Origin: Hyalella azteca
Taxonomy: Eukaryota > Arthropoda > Malacostraca > Amphipoda > Hyalellidae
Direction of reading: 5' to 3'
DNA: 64,000 nucleotides
Assembly: GCF_000764305.2 (NCBI RefSeq)
Contig: NW_025944324.1
Location: 294,437 to 358,436 of the forward strand
A program made the translations under genes and the position numbers. This document shows positions 13,985 through 28,096 of the stretch, in pieces. The notes beneath the pieces were generated by a model. The model was not told the origin of the DNA. It searched no databases and worked only from the letters and a program-made list of their open reading frames with translations. Every line of letters starts with the position of its first letter. Position 1 is the stretch's first letter.

Positions 13985-14425
13985 GTTTTGTGGGTCCCGC
14001 CGCGACCCGGAGTTAATTTATTTATTGTTCTCTGTTGCACGCCAAGTCACGACGGGACCCACTGGCGCAGCGGACTGAACTCGCCTCGTCGGGGGGTGGG
14101 CGCAAAATTTTGACAGGCCCAACTGGCTCAGTGGGCTGAATGGGCCTTAAGCTTTGACTGGACGGACCCATTGGCTTAGTGGGCTGAATATGGGCCTTAA
14201 GTTTTGACTGGACCCACTGGCGCTGTGGGCTGAATGGGCCTTAAGTTTTGACTGGACCCACTGGCTCATGTGGACTGAATGGGCCTTAAGTTTTGACTTG
14301 ACCCACTGGCGCAGTGGGATGAATGAGCCTTATGTTTTGACTGGACCCACTGGCTCGGTAGGCTGAGTGGGCATTTAATTTTGACTGGATCCACTGGCGA
14401 AGTCGGCGGGTGGGCGCAAAGATTT
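13985..14425. repeat. GC-rich block and 44-bp minisatellite
   Basis: GTGGGTCCCGCCGCG (13991) and CGACGGGACCCAC (about 14048) are inverted. Seven or so units follow containing GACCCACTGGCGCAGTGGGC and TGAATGGGCCTTAAG. It is one of the few GC-rich patches in the left half of the window. Confidence 0.75.
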
Positions 14426-14429
14426 GACT

Positions 14430-17265
14430 GGAGGTCGAACAAAAGTTCACACTTTGGATTGACTGCTACTATAAATTGGTGTTTGTTGACGCCTATTAAG
14501 CAAAAAAATGTAGCACATTCTTTCAAGATCCACAACTACTTGAGAAAATTCACATAAGAGTGTAAATTGGAAACTGCTGAAGAGTCTATCATCTCGAATA
14601 TCAGCGATAAAATAATTTCAGAACGGTTTTCACATCTCAAGGGCAAAAATTTTTACACAAACTTTACAGATTTTTGGTTTTGAATAGACATTTGTACGAG
14701 GACGTTCTGATCTAAACACATACAAATAGTGATCAAAAATCCTTCTATGTCATGAATTTTGCATCTTAAACAAAACCAGTGTTGTTGCTTTAATTTTGCA
14801 CAGTTTGCAAAACAATTTTTATCAGTACATCAAAGCTTTTAGTCCTCATCCTTAACTTACAAACACATTTTAAACAAATAATTTCAGAGGAGCTCTGTAA
14901 TCTACGCACCTAATCTCCATTGTTCACTATCGAAGATTGATGATTTATTTTAACAACAGGGAGAAGTAAAGCTATAAAAATTGATTGTTATATGTTAAAT
15001 TAATATTATTAGATACAAATAATTAAAATTTAACATATTAAGTGGCTGAAATGACTGACAATGGAGTTGCAACTACGGAGCATATGTAGTTGTCCGAAAT
15101 TTGTTCGGTCATTTACAAATTTATGCTGAATAGGAGAAAAAGCGTCAAAACTTAAATAAAACATTCACGTTTTTATCGCTGAAAAAAATGCTCATTATAG
15201 GGCGAAAATTGCTGTCTTTAAATTTAAAGCTCCTGTCTTTTAGCTCAGTATATATACTTAATGATTGCATAAATACCGCGATATCTGATACACTTTTTTG
15301 TTCAAATAAAATAAAGAGTATTGAGTTGAACGTTTGCTAAATTTTATGTTCATTTATTGATAAAAAGATCGTGATGAAAGATTTAGAATTCGAATTAATC
15401 TCGGCCTATGCACCGTATGATTCAACCCTCTTGATCAAAAACTCAGCTGGATGGTTGCTTGCACATATCAATTATAATGATAAAACTTGAAAGCAAGTAA
15501 TTGCTTTTGAAACACTGATTGCCTATTAGTTGCATTTACCTATTTAGTGCCAGAAAATGTTTTCACCAGAGTTGTGCTGGACTTTTGTGATGAATCGCAT
15601 TCATGTAAATTTTTAAATTTTTTAGCTTCAATGAAATTATATTAATTTGACTAGTTTTTCATTGAACATTCATTATAATATGCCGCGTACAGTGCAGTAC
15701 AGTATTAGCCGCGTACAGTGAACTGAACAAAAATAAGAACAAGATATATATTCTATAAAAATTATAATGAAATAAATGCTTACGTCTAGCATGTGAAAGA
15801 AGTATATCATTAAAATATTTCCGAAGCGACGTTGAATGATATTAATTACATTGGTCCACTTATAAGTTTTTTACAGGTCAATGAGATTGTCTCTTTTGAG
15901 AATAATATAAACAATACTGAGATTACAGTCGAGCTACTTAACCATCATAAATGCCGTATTAGGGTATAATATTGTAGTCATTTTCTAAGTTTCAGTTTCT
16001 TCACTCAGGAATTTTCCCCATCGTTGTAGAGCTCAGCGTTGCTGGCTCTCTTCATCAGCTGCTATTACCAACAACCTTAACCGTGGTGAATTTATGTTGC
16101 AGTTTGGACCATTCATTTGAAGTTATCTGAGGCAGCTACACTTAAGATGACTATCGCCTGCTGAAACTAGCCAATCCAGTCAATTTCTATTAGTTCTTAG
16201 TTGAGAAGTTCCATCGATAAAACACCGTAATTCCCAGCATATCGATTCTTCGCTCCATTGGCTAATACCTTCAGAAACTGGCAATAAAAGAACTTGAGGA
16301 TAGACGCTTCATCTCCCAGCGCATTTGGCAGAACAATGGACCAGCTTTAGCTCCAGGTTCGAGCTGATAATTTTCCTATGGTATTCCTACGGAAACTCCA
16401 CGTCGATAAATGAGTGTTCAGCACGCCGACGAGTTAGCCACGCGAGTTCAATTTGACCCTGGCGTTATTTTTTGCATTCTTTACAGCTGGATTTACACTT
16501 GCCTTGGTGTCGGAGCGGCGTTGAGCAATTAGCTCCATACAAGACAACGTGTTTTATGGGCAAGAGGCTACAAATACCGCCTTAAACCAAACATTCTGAA
16601 GCGATAATTCGCCGGTTTGTAAATGGCGTTAATTTCCTCGAAATATCCGCTTGTATCTGCGCTTGTGTCTTCGAAAATATTTCTTTCTGAATTTTTTTTC
16701 GCCAATAAGTGAAACCGTTTGCATACTAATGTTGTAATTATTGACTAATAAATCACAGACCCTTGTAAGTCAGGCAGTAATACAGCAAAGAGGAAAAAAC
16801 ATTAAGTCTCTTAATGAGATTCATGCGTTTTACGTACGAAGCTACGTACTTGCATGCCATGAGGAAGACTTAATATATTTCAGTTAAATAGGCAATTTTT
16901 GCAGAAACAATTATATCCATGAAAACTTAATTGCTAATAACGCTGCTTAAATGAAGATATTTAACTCAATTCCTATAAACTCACAGACAAAATACGCCAC
17001 TCAGCCTCAGGTCTCAACCTAATAAATTTACAATATAAATAAAATAAAGTAAAATTTAGTAAATTTCGTAAACAAATGCCAGGAATAAAGCGAAAAGATG
17101 AATGAACTACATTTAAAGTCACGTTGACCTGAAGTTTTGCAGCACCTCTTCAGAAAGTCAAATTAATATCATTTGTAACAATTTTCAATTTGCGTTTCAT
17201 TTGACAAAATTCATCACAAATTAACAATGCAACATTATGGCTCAATAAACGTCCTCATTCGTGAG
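14430..17265. other. Unique AT-rich stretch, nothing recognised
   Basis: No long frames, arrays or terminal repeats. 16000-16650 is GC-richer but has stops in all frames. Confidence 0.5.
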
Positions 17266-17269
17266 CGAT

Positions 17270-17415
17270 GTTTGGCTCCATCAATCGGAATTCTAAGGCC
17301 AATCAATCGGCATTCGCGCGAGTCAATCCTATAGGCAATCAATCGGCACCCGATGAAATCAATACTAGAGGCAATCAATCGGTTCTCGTTGGAACCAATC
17401 GTGAAGAAAATCAAT
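17270..17415. repeat. Short degenerate array, CAATCAATCGG units
   Basis: Five to six units of about 35 bp sharing GGCAATCAATCGGCA or variants. Confidence 0.6.
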
Positions 17416-17519
17416 CAGCACATGATTGGTTGTGAGGCTAATGGTGAAAACGATGCCTGGCTTTACACGTCAATTAACAACCCGGTAGGTGAGCACACCG
17501 TGAGACTTTCCAATTAGAA

Positions 17520-17740
17520 TTGGCGGAAATATTTTTTTCCTTGAATGCTTTTTTCCCTTAAACATTTTTTATCATAAAAAAATTTTCCTGAAACATTTCT
17601 TATCCTGAAAAAAATTTTCCTCAAAGGTTTCATTTCATGAAACATTTTTTGTTCCTGAAATATTTTTTCCCGAAAAATTTTTCTAGAGAAACACATTTTT
17701 TTCGTGAACCATTTTTTTTCTTTAAACATTCCCACAAGTA
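17520..17740. repeat. Degenerate array, TTTTCCTGAAACATTTTT units
   Basis: About 28-bp low-complexity units. The 73-codon minus-strand frame is translated repeat (FREKIFQE-like). Confidence 0.7.
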
Positions 17741-18104
17741 ATTTTTGCAGATTTTTGTATTGACCTTTTCAATATCATTTTTCTTCATTCTATATACTTA
17801 TTCAGTTGAAAAAAATATGTTGTTAAAAAAATGAAGAATTATTGGTAACAGGAGAGCTCATGAGAAACGAACATATAAAACTAAAGTTACCCTTCTGAAA
17901 ATTAAATGTCAGTATTGCTGATTTTTTTAATAAAAAGCTGAAACGCCTCGGCGTGGTTCGAGTACTCTTACAGTGCTTCTAATTGTGTCAAAACATTCGC
18001 TAGTACTCGTAAGTTTCGTAAAGAAGAATGATAAAGTATCACGTTTGCATTGAAAAAGGTTGCGATACACAATTTTTAATTAACAGTGTTCATCATTAGC
18101 GAAT

Positions 18105-18335
18105 GAACGTTCGCGAGTCTTCTGTAGCAGGTCAAAATGTGATCAGTAATTTACATTAATGCCCTAGAATGTGCGCTAGTCTTCAGTAGCAGATCAAAAT
18201 GTGATAAGTAATTTACATTAATGCCCTTGAATGTGCGCTAGTCTTCAGTAGCAGATCAAAATGTGATAAGTAATTTACATTAATGCCCTAGAATGTGCGC
18301 TAGTCTCCTGTAGCAGGTCAAAATGTGCTAAGTAA
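18105..18335. repeat. 65-bp minisatellite, 3.5 copies
   Basis: Units contain GTAGCAGATCAAAATGTGAT, AAGTAATTTACATTAATGCC. Short open frames exist on both strands of the adjoining 18340-18560 but none is convincing. Confidence 0.8.
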
Positions 18336-20399
18336 TTGCAAAAGACACCGCAAGTGTTCGAAAGATTAGCCTTTCGTGAGAAAAGTTTTGAGAGGAGCGA
18401 CGAGCGAGTGAGAAGAACGTGCCGAGTTCTAATTGATCTTGGGTCGCTCTTTGTTCGGAGTCGATAACTATCAGGCATTTGCTTGAAGGCTTGTTGGGAG
18501 AAGACGAAGATATGATCGCATGTCGAATGCTTGGTGAATCAATCAAAAATACATTGAATTTATGAACTCGGTCAGTGATTTGCATATACATTAATTACGG
18601 AGAAAAATTGTTTTTTAAATCTAGTTACGACTTTTGTAATCTAATTACGAATGAACAAATGGTTAGTAAATGACGTCAACATGTAGAAGAATCTATGTAA
18701 AATCATGCCTAAATCAATTAAATTTCGGTAAAATATATTCATTTGTCGTCATATGAGGAGATCATTTCAGATTTATCCATTAAAAATAGAGGTCCATGTT
18801 GAATCTGTGTAAATCTAGACTAAAAACTTTTATAAAATATATGTATTAAAATAGTAATTTCATTACTATTATCTGTATTTAATTTACATTAATTTTTTTT
18901 GCTCACGTGGCATTTCTCTCAAATTCTGTGAATGAACAGAAAACTCACCTGAAAATACAACTATAAAATTGGATCAAATTTAGCTCCGTTTGAAAATATT
19001 GATTATTTATCATTATACTAAAATGATAAATAAGGAATAAATAAATTACATATATTTTAATTTCATAAAATTAAGCATCGAATCGTGATAGCAGAATTAT
19101 TCTAATAACTACTCAAGGGCTCATATGAATGTAAATTCATTGGGCGAGTGTCAAATGTGAATAATTTAAAATTTAAGTAAAGTTAAAAAGTGCATTACAT
19201 TCAAACTCTATAAAATATTAGAAAAATAGTAAAAACTTTCAATTTTTCAAGCAATTTGTTTTTCCGTTGAAACCCAGATGAATTGATGAAGTATGAAAAA
19301 TAAAAAGACGATGTATGCAATATGTAAAGGAATTTTTTACTGAAAATATTTTCTCACAATATCACAAAAATTTATGATAGCTAACGAAAAAGTTGAGATT
19401 TCGAAAAACATAGAAAATACTTGTGGACATTGAATCGAATAAATTATTTATTCAGTATCATGTTATGACCTTCATAATTCGTGACCTTCTTGCCAAATCA
19501 CATCAAAGTCAATTTTAAACATGTGAAAAATTACTTTCCTTTCAAAAATTAGCATTTCACGCATATTGCGTAACCTATCGAATATTTATCATTCCTCAGC
19601 CTATAATATTTCAACTTGACTGTCTCGTACTCACATCATAGCTGGTAGTCAAATAAAGTTGATAACAACTACTTATCAATTCACTCTCTGAATTGATACG
19701 TGCACCTTAACAAATAACATAAGAACAAATAACAAATAAATAACAGCTTAGTCAAGTTCAATTTAGGCGTAATCAGTGTATGCAACATGAACACATTTAT
19801 CAACGTTTTAAATCAATAAACTTTAAAATTGTGATTTCGATTTAACGTTTCTTTGTGTCCGCAAATGTGTGTTCCGATTTATAGTGCTTTTAAAATGTTT
19901 GCATGCCTGTTTGATTTATTCAAAGGCGATTTAAAATTTTCGTGAATTTACCTTTTGCGATCGTAGTTATATTCGCCCATCATCATTGGTTGTGACTGAA
20001 TTCAAGAATGATATGATATGTTAATGTTTGATTAAGGAATAGATGATCATATACAGTATGTCGTGGGTCAATTATCATATTTAGTTTGTTCTTTATATTC
20101 TGGCAGCATATTTTCTTGATTATGAATGTAGTAACTCCTTGTTTACAATATTTTCTCAATAATATGTATCATTAAATAGAGCACATGCATTTAATAATAG
20201 GCACAATTACATGCATGACATATTTTATCTTAATTAATTATGGCTACCTTACACGAAAACTGCAAAAATTGTCATGACATTCAAGTTATTTCGGCAACTT
20301 CTTGCAGTTGTACCGCTCGAATTCAAACATTGAACTAGCCATTCTGCTGTGTTGACGCTAAATAAAAATGACGTTAAGTAACGAAGTTTTCAACTATTT

Positions 20400-21065
20400 T
20401 TAAGCATCTATGTCTATTTCTTTTAAACCTTCTCTCCTGCAATAATTTGAATTGCTCACGAAATGACTTTTTATTTCGAACCAATCTGATCGATGATAAC
20501 TGTGAGTTTTCATTGCTCAGGACATGCCAGTTAAATGATCAAGGCTTTAGTTAAAGCTGCAAAAATTACTACTTAAGTTCTAATGTCTGTTTATCTTCAA
20601 AATTTTCCCCTCCATAATAATTGGATTACTCTTCCGATGACTCAGTATTTCAAACCATTGTGATCAATGATCAATGCGCGGGATCATTGCTCTGGACGTG
20701 CTAGTTCAGGTATCAGGGATATTGGTTAGAGCTTTGAGAAGCAATTATATATAAATAAAGTCTGTTTATCTTAGATTTTTCAACTATAATAATTCTATTA
20801 TTATGGCAAAAACTCAATATTTCGAACCATTGATCAATGCGCATGATCATTGCTTTGGACGTGCTAGTTCAAGTATCAGGGATATTAGTGAAATATTTAT
20901 TAATTAATTATAAAGTACATTCGCCTCTCTATCTTTAACTTTTTAACTACAATAATTAATTGGATTACTCGAACCATTGTGATCAATGATCAATGCGCGT
21001 GATCATTGCACTGGACGTGCTAGTTCAAGTATCAGGGATATTGGTTAAAGCTTTGAGAATTAATT
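20400..21065. repeat. 150-175-bp minisatellite, about four copies
   Basis: Units contain GATCAATGATCAATGCGCG, GGACGTGCTAGTTCA and TATCAGGGATATT. Left copies are the most diverged. Confidence 0.75.
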
Positions 21066-21988
21066 AAGTCTGCATGAGCACGTCTCGCTTGACCACGATG
21101 TCTGGAATAGTCTCAGCTTTAAAGGCTCATCCATTCATGAAGCTGCGGGAGGTTGTCTGGAGTAAGCGCCAAAGATTAGTGCTGGCAACAACGGCTTCCC
21201 AGATTCTATGGGGCATGCGAAACTGTTAGAATAAACACCTATGAGGAACACAGCTGAACCGAGGCTTGGTGGTAAAGCTATTACCAATACCATCACCTTT
21301 TATATCAGGAGAAAATTGTGATGAAATGTATACAGGTTAGTTACTATACAATACATAAGTCATAATTGAGTTCACTTGTCGCTATTTTATTTTACATTGC
21401 ATTTATCTATGCTGCCCATGCATGTCTATTGGTATATACACTGAGAAAAATAAATAGGTCATATTGTTCAAATAGTACACACTTCATTGTACTATCCTCC
21501 GCTACCGAATATTGACACACGAAGCTCCGAAAAATCGATTTGCCCCGCGCCTAATTGGGTTACAATGCCCACAAAACGCTTAAAGTGCATCGTAATTTGG
21601 TCAGTATGACCAATAAGAGGCCGGAAAGTGTATCGATTTTTGGACAAAGTCTTCTTATTCCTTTGAGTGTTCGTGCCGGCGGGGTCACTTAAAGGATTGT
21701 TATCAGGGAGGCTCCACAGGATGTCGCTTGTTAGCGAGCCCACTTCACAACAGCAGTTAAATATTCCATCAGAGTTTGCATAACTCAAACGTCTACCACA
21801 GTAAGATCAGGGTTTCATAAAATTGGCCATTATTTTAATTATTGATTGATGATTGCATGAGTTACTTCGTAATTAAATGTGTTATTGTCTTATTTAGTTA
21901 GATTCAATAGTTTTTGGACCATAACAAGTTCGTCTGGAAATTTACATGAATGTATGAAATTTACATAAATGGGTGTGAATCAAAACTG

Positions 21989-22112
21989 GCTAAGTGAACG
22001 TAAGTACTTACGCTCTATTTTCTTGTCTATGATTGGTGGATTTTGTTCGAAAGGCCGTCAATGATTGGCTGATGGACTTACGATCTCTTAACTTTTTTGA
22101 AAGTATAGTCCC
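21989..22112. mobile_element. Decayed copy of the 31.07 kb MITE-like element
   Basis: Reverse complement of the 31065-31209 element, with one end intact (TTTGAAAGTATAGTCCC) and the other eroded. It sits between two direct repeats (21808-21905 and 22112-22200) that both contain AAAATTGGCCATTATT and GATTGATGATTGCATGAG. Confidence 0.65.
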
Positions 22113-23204
22113 AGGGTTTTATAAAATTGGCCATTATTCTAATTAGTGATTGATGATTGCATGAGTTACTTCGTAATTAATTGTGTAATTGCTTGGGTTC
22201 GTGTGGAAATTTACATAATTGTAGATGGGTGTATAATGTAATATGAGTAACCGTATGAAAATTTAGGGACTAGTTTAGATAATCATAGAGCTTCAATTTC
22301 ACATTCGTGTTTTATTTATTTTAAAATACGTTAATTGAAAACCGTAAAAGCATGTATAAGCAAGGCACAAGCATGTAATTTATGTTTTTTTAATACAATC
22401 TCTGAATGCGTATGTATATGCATTTAGTATATTTTACGTTTTTGAGCGCAGCAGGAGGCAATGTAGATATTTTGGCTCATTCTTAATTAGATTAAAAGAG
22501 TAATTGATTGCACAAAGACACGTGAAAAGCCTGTTACGTAGGTTGTTTTGATAAATTATTTTTTAGGGTTATCTAATCAATGTTTTATAGGTAATTTATT
22601 AATTCGTACGAACATTGCCAACTTTCATTAATCTGTCTTTAATCTATAATATATAATTATGCATTAGCACGCACTCTATAATCAATCTTAACCTCAACTG
22701 GTATCCTGATAACATTTATGCTGATACATCTCATGGAAATAAATAATAATAATAATAATATAATATCAAGTACACAAATAAAATAATAATAATCAAGAAA
22801 AAAATACCGTTTTCTGGATTAATTTTATCCCATTTAACATCAGTTAGAAAATAATTAAATAATGAAGAATAAAATTTTTATTATTTCCTGGACGATTACA
22901 TCTGCTAAGATCAAATATTCAATTTTAAATGATAGCTAATGTGAATAACAACGTTGAACACTTGCCTTCTCAGACAATCAAAGAGTAACAAATAGCATAA
23001 CAAAATCCTCATGGATACTGACATTCATGATCGGTAAATAATTATCATTATTGAATACGTGGAACGAAATGCGCTTATCGCTTTGATTGTTGATTGCCTG
23101 TGAACGCCTCTTACAGGCAATCTAGAGATTCATCTCAGCGAGGCGTTACAGAACAATCGGCGGCTGATCGACCTCCTGTGGTCCACATCATTTCATGCCG
23201 CGAT

Positions 23205-23765
23205 GGCTTATTGAAAATACAATCTGGAATTGATAATCTATTGAAAATTCAACGTTTGGAATTATTAATCCATTGAAATCCAACGACAAGAATTGATTAT
23301 CCATTGAGAATACAATGTCTGGAATTGATAATCCATTGAAAATACAACGTTTGGAATTATTAATCCATTGAAATCCAACGACAAGAATTGATTATTCATT
23401 GAGAATACAATGCTTGGAATTGATAATCCATCGAAAATCCAACGTAATGAATTGATAATACATTGAAAATACAATGTCTGGAATAAATAATCCATTAAAA
23501 ATACAATGACTGGATTAATGATCCGTTGAAAATACAATGACTGGAATTGATAATCCATTGAAAATCCAACGTCAATAATTGATAATTCATTGAAAATACA
23601 ATGCCTGGAATTAATAATACATTGAAAATACAACAATAAGAATTGATAATCCATTGAATATCCAATGTCTGGAATTTATTATTCATTGAAAATCTGAAGT
23701 CAGTAATTGATAGTCAATTGAAAATCCAACTAAAGAATTGATAATCAATCTATTATAAATCTTAG
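23205..23765. repeat. 31-bp minisatellite, about 17 copies
   Basis: Units of GAATTGATAATCCATTGAAA ATACAATGTCTG type. The 129-codon minus-strand frame is translated repeat. Confidence 0.85.
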
Positions 23766-24954
23766 TAATTTATTGAAAATCTTCCGTCAAGAACCGATAA
23801 TTTACTGCCGTGATCATGCCGTGGCGCCTCTTGGAAAATATCATTCAAGCAGATACTTAATAAATCAGAGAAATTAATAAAATAAGTTGAGAAAATGTTT
23901 CTTTCGCACATCCGATTTCATTACTTGAGTGAGAGGTTAAACCTAGAAGGTCAACATTTGTATTAAGTCAAGGCGCAGTCAGGGTTTAGATTAAGATTAT
24001 TTTAAATTTTCCGTCCTAGCAAAAAAAAAAATAATAATAAAAATAAAAAAATTGAAAAAAACTTAAACAATAAATTTATTGAAATGTCCGTATAAGATTA
24101 ACATGAGAATTTATAATAAGCTTCTCTGTGTGCTGGTATCGGAGAGTATCAAAAACGACAAATTCGAGATAATAATTTACTAGGTTCATGAAAAATTCTA
24201 AACTAAAAAGGTTTTCTTTATTAAATTACAGTGTGATTCGTTTGAGGCTTATAATTCAAATTAGACATTTTGAATCTAAGAACGAAAGAAAGCTCTTCTT
24301 TTAGTCAGAAAACAATGCAATCATTTTGAAATGAGAATTGCAATTAGAAAATTTCTTGCAAATGTCCATATTTGTTTCTAATAAAAAGTATTTGCATAGT
24401 CGCATATAAAATATTAACCTATTACTGTAATTCATGAATATTGAAGGAAGACTTAATTTAGACAAATTAAACAGGAAATATTATAACCAACAAATACGAG
24501 GAAATCTTAGTAATAAAAAACAAATTCGAAACACATTTAAATAACTCCGAAATATTCCCATATAAATTGTGACCGAGAACTAACAATACCGAATAATATA
24601 AATGCGAACATCTAAAAATAATCATTATATGATTTCTTAATTGGATATAAAAAATTTAATAAAAAATTTAATAAAATAATGGTTGCCATTAAAAATTCAT
24701 ATAAAAAAATTTCTCACAGTTTTTTCCCTATACTGAAATATTTAGAAATAATGTAACTCACATCTATTGCTTAAGGGCATGTAGTTTGACAAAGTGACAT
24801 CTATAATTACGTTAACCTAGTATTTAAAAAACATAATTTTTGTACATAGTTCGATTGAACGTTTCCCAGCAGCCCTTATATAAAAAATCGATGCTTCGGC
24901 ACATTATTTTATTAACACGTTTTTAACACGTTTTTCTTAGCTTAGCTTCGCGTT

Positions 24955-25005
24955 TGTTTGTTTGTTTGTTTATTTGTTTGTTTGTTTGTTTGTTTGTTTG
25001 TTGTT
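24955..25005. repeat. (TTTG)n microsatellite
   Basis: About twelve TTTG units with one TTTA interruption. Confidence 0.9.
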
Positions 25006-25292
25006 AACATTGACAACGAAAATTATCCCACTTCTGATTGTTCTAGAGATCTGAAATTCGGCATGCAGGCTATTTTCGCCTAACAATTTCAGATACTATC
25101 ATAAAAACCAGTAATTAGAGACCGAAATTAGTTTAATTGAGTAAAGTATATATATAGTATATATATAGTATGACGTGCGGGCGCTCACGTTATAGACGAG
25201 CAGGCGCTAACGCTGCGTATCATCGATACGTACGTCAAGCCATACTTAATCAAGTCTTAATCGTTTTTCTTGTGGACTAAAAAGTAGAAAAT

Positions 25293-25548
25293 AAAATACT
25301 TAAAAAAACTTAAAAAAAACACGATTTTCTTGTGGACTAAAAAGTAGAAAATAAATTATGGTTCGCCCCAAAAAAACGTGGGTCGGGCTGTACATTCACC
25401 ATCAAATTTCCAAAATTTAAGTGTTGTATGCTTTTCGCTTTAATCATAAATCTGCCCGACACACATTTTTTGGGGCGAACCATAATTTATTTTCTACTTT
25501 TTAGTCCACAAGAAAAACGTGTTTTTTTTAAGTTTTTTTAAGTATTTT
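25293..25548. mobile_element. Foldback element with 95-nt arms
   Basis: The left arm (25293-25387) and right arm (25454-25548) are near-perfect inverted copies, both containing TTGTGGACTAAAAAGTAGAA or its complement and GGGGCGAACCATAATTTATT or its complement. A 66-bp unique spacer separates them. A partial direct copy of the outer arm precedes it at 25261-25292. No ORF is present. A transcript would form a long hairpin. Confidence 0.8.
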
Positions 25549-27599
25549 ATTTAAGTAATAGATCGCATTAAACGAACTTATATCGCTATAGAATAAATAT
25601 CACGAAACAGCCATACATGGTGAAACGTTTGATCGTATGTACTTAATTCGATTGTTTTCCTTTTCCAGTAATTTATATCATCACATAAAGTACAAAAACT
25701 CCAATACTCTGGCAGTGGTCAGGTGAGTAAATTGATCAATTTAATTTATTAATATTCAAGTTAATGTTGTATATTAGGATGTATGTTGCAACACCACTAT
25801 TTTGTAGAAAGCAAAAATAATTAGAGTGTTGAGTACTTCACATCAATTGTCTATGTTACATATTGAATTTTCAAATAACAGGGTAACTTATTGAAATTGC
25901 AGTTAATTCATCCTTTCTTCCCTACATTTAAATTAAAATTCTACAGAACATGTAATTTGCAATATCAACATTACTGTACAAATAAAATGCCGGCAGATAA
26001 AAAAATATCTTTAAAAATGTTTCCGAATATTTATTAATAAAAGCGTCCCATGATCAACTAATTGGAGTCATTCACACTACACTATATGCTATATAACATT
26101 CTACACTACACTATGCTATATAACATTCTACACTATTCACTACTTGTATGAGCGGATATTATTTCTCACATAATTAAATTGATACTCTTTATTAAATTTC
26201 ATAAATACATGTCTTCTGGGATACAAAATTTCAACAGTCTTTGGCACATACATCATAATAAATTTTAAATCGTCGATCATGGGATGTTTTCAGTGACAGA
26301 AATATTTTATTTCTAATTAAATTGCTAAGATTATAATTAGAAACAAGTGAAAATTATAAAACTTTCACAAACTGACAATGCCCAATAAAGAAATGATTCG
26401 CGAATATGGAAAAAAATGTAAAAAAACACGCCGCTGGAGTATCCAAAAAACGTTGAACGACTCGATGCTAGGATGTCATTACCCAGGTCTCCTTAAGTGA
26501 CGTCTGTGACTGACAAAATATGTTGTTAAATTGGCTATTACACTCCTAGAACATACCTTGATTAAATCAAGATTAACGAAGCACATGTTGCCATTATCTC
26601 CGTAACAGTCGTAACAAAGACTATTACAGCGAGAGGTACTTGATTAGAGTGGTCCGATCGTATCCCAACGATGTAATTTTGTCCCCAAGTAATAATTTGT
26701 TGAAATCATCGATGGTTAAGCACCAGATTACCAGCAGATTTAGCCGTTCAATTGGGTGAATATTAGCAGGTAGGAGTGAGTTAAGCCGACCGAAGGTTCT
26801 GATTGGATCCGAGTTATCGTCTAACCAGTCTGTGATGAATCATAGCCGACGGCAATACGTTTTTTTTTAAACTAGAGCTCTGTGGTCTCTGTATAGGTAA
26901 TAATCAATATCTGCTTCGAAGAAATGTGAAGGAAATTGAGTCTATGCAATAGTGTTCTATTGTTTAAATTTGTCGGAAACGATCTAAAGCTTTGGAGCCC
27001 AATAAAAACTTAATATTTTTTGTTAGATGTTCAAAATACTGAGCGCTGGATAGAAAAAATTAAGCAATAATTTGTAATTCTTGCTTGTATTTTGGCTTTA
27101 GGTACGTGAATTTTATTCAGTCAGACCATAATTTATTACACAAAATGAGTTTCACTATCAATTATTTCAAAATAGCGGGATGCCAGAAACCATATCTATC
27201 TCCAAGGGGATTAATGCTTTATATGAGTGATGTCAAAATTAAATAAACGAGGAAAACAAAATATCTGGTTTATAATGACTGATGAGAGAGGACAAACAAT
27301 AACAGCCGGTAATAGGAAGAAAATTTGCTAATGAATGAAATTGTTAAATTGAATTTTCAGTTCTGTTTTCTATGCCGAAATTGGAACGCAATCCGAGCAT
27401 GAGAAGCTTTGATATTTAATTTTAGGTCTAGGCGTGATGGCAGCTTCAGTCGATATTATTTTAGATATTATTTTATCATGAAAGTCATGATTATTTCTTA
27501 TATAAGAAATGAGATTTTAAAAGGGGAAAAATCTGCAAAATTTGTCAATATGCATAAGCTCGAAATATGTTGCTAGCAGTTGAAGATCGAACTCAACAT

Positions 27600-28095
27600 T
27601 CACCTATCATATTTATTGAAAAATCAAACAGTTCAACATTCAACACAACATTTAACTATCGATCTGTTGAAAAGCTAGCAGTTGAATATTTAATATGAAA
27701 TTCAATAGTAACGTCCCTAAAAAAGCTTGCGGTTAAACACCTCACACAACATCTAACCATCACATACATTGAAAAGCCAACAGTTGGACTTACAACACAA
27801 TATTCGACTATCACATCCGTTAAAAAGCAAACAGTTGAACCTACATCACAATATTCAACTATCACATCCGTTTATAAGTTCGCAGTTGAAAGTCCAACTC
27901 AACATTCAAATATTACATCTGTTCAGAAACTTGCAAGTGAACATCCCACCCAATATTTAACTATCACATCCGTTTTTAAGTTCACAGTTGAACGTCAAAC
28001 TCAACATTCAAATATTACATCTGTTCAGAAACTTGTAGGTGAACATCCCACACAACATTTAACTATCACATTCGTTTATAAGTTCGCAGTTGAAC
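27600..28095. repeat. About 67-bp minisatellite
   Basis: Units contain ATCACATCCGTTTATAAGTT, CGCAGTTGAAC and CAACATTCAA. It ends exactly at the ambiguous base at 28096. Confidence 0.8.
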
Positions 28096-28096
28096 N
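28096..28096. other. Single ambiguous base (N)
   Basis: The only N in the window. It lies between two unrelated minisatellites, so it may mark a join made during assembly. Confidence 0.9.

Noticed and set aside
18275..18591. Minus-strand ORFs of 67 and 87 codons beside the 65-bp array
   Set aside because: Overlapping frames are open on both strands because of local GC content. There is no support for any one of them.
21492..21788. 98-codon minus-strand ORF in a GC-richer patch
   Set aside because: It starts at a non-ATG codon. The frame is plausible-looking, but no motif, splice context or family is visible, and about this many frames of similar length are expected by chance.
23265..23654. 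129-codon minus-strand ORF
   Set aside because: Translated 31-bp minisatellite (FSMDYQFQ repeats).
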